64,000 nt of DNA from assembly GCF_000213055.1 (NCBI RefSeq), contig NZ_CM001165.1:6503445-6567444 (forward strand), read 5' to 3'. Both the position numbers and the translations under genes were made by a program. Below the pieces are notes generated by a model. The model was not told the DNA's origin, did not search any database, and worked only from the letters and a program-made list of their open reading frames with translations. Positions within the stretch are counted from its first letter, which is position 1. Each line of letters begins with the position of its first letter. Below, in pieces: positions 60,456-64,000 of this stretch. The stretch comes from Streptomyces sp. Tu6071. Lineage in GTDB: Bacteria > Actinomycetota > Actinomycetes > Streptomycetales > Streptomycetaceae.

Positions 60456-63263
60456 ATGACAGAGGACCTCTCCCCGGCCGAGCGGTACGCGGCCAGCCGC
60501 CGTCGCACCGCCGAAGCCGCCACCGCGCTCGGTGCCTTCCGCGAGATGTACGAGTTCGGGCTCGACCCCTTCCAGATCGAGTCCTGCCAGGCCCTGGAGG
60601 CCGGCAAGGGCGTACTCGTCGCGGCGCCCACCGGCTCCGGCAAGACGATCGTCGGCGAGTTCGCCGTGCACCTCGCCCTGCGCCAGGGCAAGAAGTGCTT
60701 CTACACGACGCCCATCAAGGCGCTCTCCAACCAGAAGTTCGGCGACCTCAGCAAGCGCTACGGCGCCGACAAGGTCGGTCTGCTCACCGGTGACAACAGC
60801 GTCAACGCGGACGCCCCCGTCGTCGTCATGACGACCGAGGTGCTGCGGAACATGCTCTACGCGGGCAGCCCCGCGCTCACCGGGCTCGGGTACGTCGTCA
60901 TGGACGAGGTGCACTACCTCTCCGACCGCATCCGGGGCGCCGTCTGGGAAGAGGTGATCATCCACCTGCCCGAGTCGGTCACGCTCGTCTCGCTCTCGGC
61001 GACCGTCTCGAACGCCGAGGAGTTCGGCGACTGGCTCGACACCGTCCGCGGCGACACCGAGGTCGTCGTCTCCGAGCACCGGCCGGTGCCGCTCTTCCAG
61101 CACGTCCTGGCCGGGCGCCGGATGTACGACCTCTTCGAGGAGGGCGGGGGCCGCAAGCGCGCGGTCAACCCCGACCTGCTCCGCATGGCCCGCATGGAGG
61201 CCGGACGCACCGGCTACGGCGGCAAGCGGCGCGGGCGCGAGGCCGACAGGGAGCGCGAGCGCCGCCAGCGGAGCCGGACGTGGACCCCGGGACGCCCCGA
61301 GGTGATCGACCGGCTCGACTCCGAGGGCCTGCTCCCCGCCATCACCTTCATCTTCAGCCGCGCGGCCTGCGAGGCCGCCGTGCAGCAGTGCCTCTTCGCC
61401 GGGCTGCGCCTCAACGACGAGTCCGAGCGCCTCGCCGTGCGCGAGATCGTCGAGGAGCGCACCGCCTCGATCCCGCCCGAGGACCTGCACGTCCTCGGCT
61501 ACTTCGAGTTCCTGGAGGGCCTGGAGCGGGGCATCGCCGCGCACCACGCGGGGATGCTCCCGACCTTCAAGGAGGTCGTCGAGGAGCTGTTCGTACGGGG
61601 CCTGGTCAAGGCCGTCTTCGCGACCGAGACCCTCGCGCTCGGCATCAACATGCCCGCGCGCTCCGTCGTGCTCGAAAAGCTCGTCAAGTGGAACGGCGAG
61701 CAGCACGCCGACATCACGCCGGGCGAGTACACCCAGCTCACCGGGCGGGCCGGGCGGCGCGGCATCGACGTCGAGGGGCACGCCGTCGTGCTGTGGCAGC
61801 GCGCCATGAGCCCCGAGCACCTCGCGGGCCTGGCGGGCACCCGTACGTACCCGCTGCGCTCCAGCTTCCGGCCCTCGTACAACATGGCCGTCAACCTGGT
61901 CCAGCAGTTCGGGCGGCACCGCTCGCGCGAACTCCTGGAGACCTCCTTCGCGCAGTTCCAGGCCGACCGCTCCGTCGTCGGCATCTCCCGCGACGTGCAG
62001 CGCAACGAGGCGGGACTCGCGGGCTACAAGGAGTCGATGACCTGCCACCTCGGGGACTTCGAGGAGTACTCGCGGCTGCGCAGGCAGCTCAAGGACCGCG
62101 AGAACGAACTCGCCCGCGAGGGCGTCAACCAGCGGCGCGCCGCGGCTGCCGCCGCGCTGGAGAAGCTGCGCCCCGGCGACATCATCCACGTGCCGACGGG
62201 CAAGTTCGCCGGGCTCGCCCTGGTCCTGGACCCGGGCGTTCCGGCCGGGCGCGCGGTCGGTGGCCGCCGCGGGCGCGACTTCGACGCCTTCGACGGGCCC
62301 CGCCCGCTCGTACTGACCGCCGAGCGGCAGGTCAAGCGGCTCAACGGCGTCGACTTCCCGGTGCCCGTCGAGGCCCTGGACCGGATGCGCGTGCCGAAGT
62401 CCTTCAACGCGCGCAGCCCCCAGTCCCGCCGCGACCTCGCCTCGGCGCTGCGCACCAAGGCCGGGCACCTCGTCCCCGAGCGGCACCGCAAGGGCCGTGC
62501 CGAGGCCGCGGACGACCGCGAGATCAACCGGCTGCGCACCGAACTGCGCGCGCACCCCTGCCACGGCTGCTCCGAGCGCGAGGACCACGCGCGCTGGGCC
62601 GAGCGGTACCACCGGCTGCTGCGCGACACGAAGCAGTTGGAGCGCCGTATCGAGGGCCGGACGAACACCATCGCGCGCACCTTCGACCGGATCGTCGCGC
62701 TCCTGACCGAACTCGACTACCTGCGTGGGGAACAGGTCACCGAGCACGGCCGGCGGCTCGCGCGGCTCTACGGGGAACTCGACCTGCTCGCCTCCGAGTG
62801 CCTGCGCGCCGGGGTCTGGGAGGGCCTCGGCCCGGCCGAGCTGGCCGCCTGCGCCTCCGCGCTCGTCTACGAGTCGCGCTCGGGGGACGACGCGGGCGCG
62901 CCCAAGGTGCCCTCGGGCAAGGTGACGTCGGCGCTCACCGAGATGGTGCGCCTCTGGGGCAGGCTCGACGCGGTCGAGGAGGACTTCGGGATCAGCCGGA
63001 CCGAGGGCGTCGGCCAGCGCGAGCCGGATCTCGGCTTCGCCTGGGCCGCGTACGAGTGGGCCTCGGGCAAGGGGCTCGACGAGGTGCTGCGCGAGGCGGA
63101 GATGCCGGCCGGCGACTTCGTGCGGTGGACGAAGCAGATCATCGACGTCCTCGGCCAGATCGCCGCGGCGGCCCCCGGCCAGGGGAGCACGGTGCCGAAG
63201 GCCGCCCGCCGGGCGGTGGACGGGCTCCTGCGCGGAGTGGTCGCGTACACCTCGGTGAGCTGA
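60456..63263 (+). CDS. helY: DEVH-box superfamily 2 helicase HelY
   Basis: A 935-residue Ski2/Mtr4-like helicase. Walker A APTGSGKT (57-64), motif II DEVH (150-153), SLSATVSNAEEFGDWL (motif III), and motif VI QLTGRAGRRGID. A C-terminal helical part of about 400 residues, DSHCT-like, completes it. It is expected to unwind RNA or RNA/DNA in an ATP-dependent way. The order pafBC-tatAC-helY is conserved with Mycobacterium. A strong terminator follows. Confidence 0.94.
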   Translation: MTEDLSPAERYAASRRRTAEAATALGAFREMYEFGLDPFQIESCQALEAGKGVLVAAPTGSGKTIVGEFAVHLALRQGKKCFYTTPIKALSNQKFGDLSKRYGADKVGLLTGDNSVNADAPVVVMTTEVLRNMLYAGSPALTGLGYVVMDEVHYLSDRIRGAVWEEVIIHLPESVTLVSLSATVSNAEEFGDWLDTVRGDTEVVVSEHRPVPLFQHVLAGRRMYDLFEEGGGRKRAVNPDLLRMARMEAGRTGYGGKRRGREADRERERRQRSRTWTPGRPEVIDRLDSEGLLPAITFIFSRAACEAAVQQCLFAGLRLNDESERLAVREIVEERTASIPPEDLHVLGYFEFLEGLERGIAAHHAGMLPTFKEVVEELFVRGLVKAVFATETLALGINMPARSVVLEKLVKWNGEQHADITPGEYTQLTGRAGRRGIDVEGHAVVLWQRAMSPEHLAGLAGTRTYPLRSSFRPSYNMAVNLVQQFGRHRSRELLETSFAQFQADRSVVGISRDVQRNEAGLAGYKESMTCHLGDFEEYSRLRRQLKDRENELAREGVNQRRAAAAAALEKLRPGDIIHVPTGKFAGLALVLDPGVPAGRAVGGRRGRDFDAFDGPRPLVLTAERQVKRLNGVDFPVPVEALDRMRVPKSFNARSPQSRRDLASALRTKAGHLVPERHRKGRAEAADDREINRLRTELRAHPCHGCSEREDHARWAERYHRLLRDTKQLERRIEGRTNTIARTFDRIVALLTELDYLRGEQVTEHGRRLARLYGELDLLASECLRAGVWEGLGPAELAACASALVYESRSGDDAGAPKVPSGKVTSALTEMVRLWGRLDAVEEDFGISRTEGVGQREPDLGFAWAAYEWASGKGLDEVLREAEMPAGDFVRWTKQIIDVLGQIAAAAPGQGSTVPKAARRAVDGLLRGVVAYTSVS

Positions 63264-63680
63264 GAAGGCGGGCGATCGATTTCAGTCGCTACTGATCGGA
63301 ATTGATCTCGAAAGAAAGAAGGCGGGTCTCATTTCCTCGCGGGGGAATGAGTCCCGCCTTCTTTTGTGCGAAAAAGTATTAGCGCATATGTGCGTCGGTG
63401 GAGCCGAAAGGGTGAACGCGACCCGCCTGACCTGCGTGGATGCCCGGCGGGCGAGGTGGGACAAGCCGCTTTCCCCGCCCCTGTTGGCGTATAAATGGGC
63501 TCGATTCTAGGCCGCGCGCGGTGCGCCATGGGCTTGCTCGCGGAATATGACACCCGGCGCGTCGAGGCGCACTAGGCTCGCCGACGCAGCGCCCCGGTCC
63601 CCCGGTCGTGTCCCTTACGCATGCCCGTACCCCGGACCGGATCGCGCCGTCCTTTCCGTCGATCGCGCTTGAGGGCATAC
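63264..63680. other. Gap between helY and the rarA-type gene
   Basis: A 417-nt non-coding region with a strong nested terminator at 63315-63364, lower-GC sequence up to 63410, and TAGGCT at 63573-63578 as a possible -10 for the right-hand gene, which would give a leader of about 100 nt. Confidence 0.5.
63315..63364 (+). terminator. Strong terminator of helY
   Basis: AAAGAAGGCGGG (63315-63326) pairs with CCCGCCTTCTTT (63353-63364), with an inner CTCATT/AATGAG stem, and ends in a T-rich tail (CTTCTTTTG). Confidence 0.9.
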
Positions 63681-64000
63681 ATGGTGAGTGTCGCTTCACC
63701 CCCCGCTTCGCCTCCCGCCGTCCGGCCGGCGCCTCTGCCGAGGATGCTGCTGACCGGCCTCCCGCTCCTGGCGGCCACCGTGGTGGCGGGCTCGTTCCTG
63801 ACCGGGGCCGCCAGGATCACGGCGCTCGCCGGGGGAGTGGTCGCCCTCGCGCTCGGGCTCGCCCTCACCGCCGAGGTCGTTCGCGGCCAGCGGGCCCGGG
63901 TGGCCGAGTACCGCGCCTACCGCCGCCATCTCACAGAGGTCCAGAACCTCGTGGACACCAACGACGAGCGCCTCTACTACCTGACCGACGTCGTCCTGCC
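63681..64000 (+). CDS. Start of a RarA/CvnA-type sensor kinase-like protein (partial)
   Basis: The first 106 codons of a gene running off the right edge. After a Ser/Pro-rich start there are two hydrophobic helices (LLTGLPLLAATVVAGSFLTGA and ITALAGGVVALALGLALTAEV), then a basic, coiled-coil-like linker (RGQRARVAEYRAYRRHLTEVQNLVDTNDE). This is the layout of membrane sensor kinase-like proteins that head Streptomyces conservons, and in S. coelicolor rarA follows helY. The ATG at 63681 has GAGGGC upstream; a GTG at 63684 is also possible. The kinase part is not visible, so the call rests on layout and order. Confidence 0.65.
   Translation, partial: MVSVASPPASPPAVRPAPLPRMLLTGLPLLAATVVAGSFLTGAARITALAGGVVALALGLALTAEVVRGQRARVAEYRAYRRHLTEVQNLVDTNDERLYYLTDVVL

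Overview
This is a high-GC actinobacterial chromosome segment, almost certainly from a Streptomyces. The evidence is a strong third-position G/C bias, a chaplin pair with a sortase-anchored member, the glycerol (gyl) operon under an IclR regulator, a mycothiol gene, and a complete Pup-proteasome locus next to tatAC. From memory, the gene order follows the S. coelicolor chromosome from chpC/chpH to the rar (cvn9) conservon. That comparison was not computed here.

Left end, 1-3.8 kb: an unusual minus-strand gene joins an EPSP-synthase-like domain to an acyl-CoA ligase. A second minus-strand gene starts just before the window edge. Both lie on the 3' side of a tRNA-Leu(GAG), so this part looks accessory.

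3.8-21 kb: an M20 peptidase; the chaplins chpH and chpC with a candidate sigma-BldN promoter; two small conserved genes; a degenerate RecD2-like protein coupled to an aldo/keto reductase; an F420-type LLM oxidoreductase behind a TetR-type palindrome; a ferritin-like protein; CorA; then a conserved block of histidine phosphatase, DUF3090 protein, kinase-like protein and mshC. A PAC2 protein and a second LLM oxidoreductase follow on the minus strand.

21-26.6 kb: the glycerol operon glpF-glpK-glpD, read leftwards and controlled by gylR. A related 19-bp imperfect palindrome lies at both the glpF and the gylR promoter.

26.9-43.2 kb: a VOC protein, metH, a HAD phosphatase, two tandem peptide-type solute-binding lipoproteins without a transporter, an orphan LuxR response regulator, a RecB-type nuclease divergent from a site-2 protease, trmI, a membrane-associated hypothetical, an NDH-2 type oxidoreductase and a 3Fe-4S ferredoxin.

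43.4-57.2 kb: the Pup-proteasome system: arc (ATPase), dop, pup, prcB, prcA, then a lacI/MFS pair, pafA (ligase), two FKBP prolyl isomerases and the WYL regulators pafB and pafC. Pup is encoded with a C-terminal Gly-Gly-Glu, so it does not need deamidation before ligation.

57.3-64 kb: two small genes, tatA and tatC, a diacylglycerol-kinase-like protein, the HelY-type helicase, a strong terminator, and the start of a rarA/cvnA-type sensor that runs off the right edge.

Many starts here lack a Shine-Dalgarno sequence but have a TANNNT box 6-7 nt upstream, which points to leaderless mRNAs. Most gene ends carry long perfect GC-rich hairpins without a U-tract, as is usual in Streptomyces.
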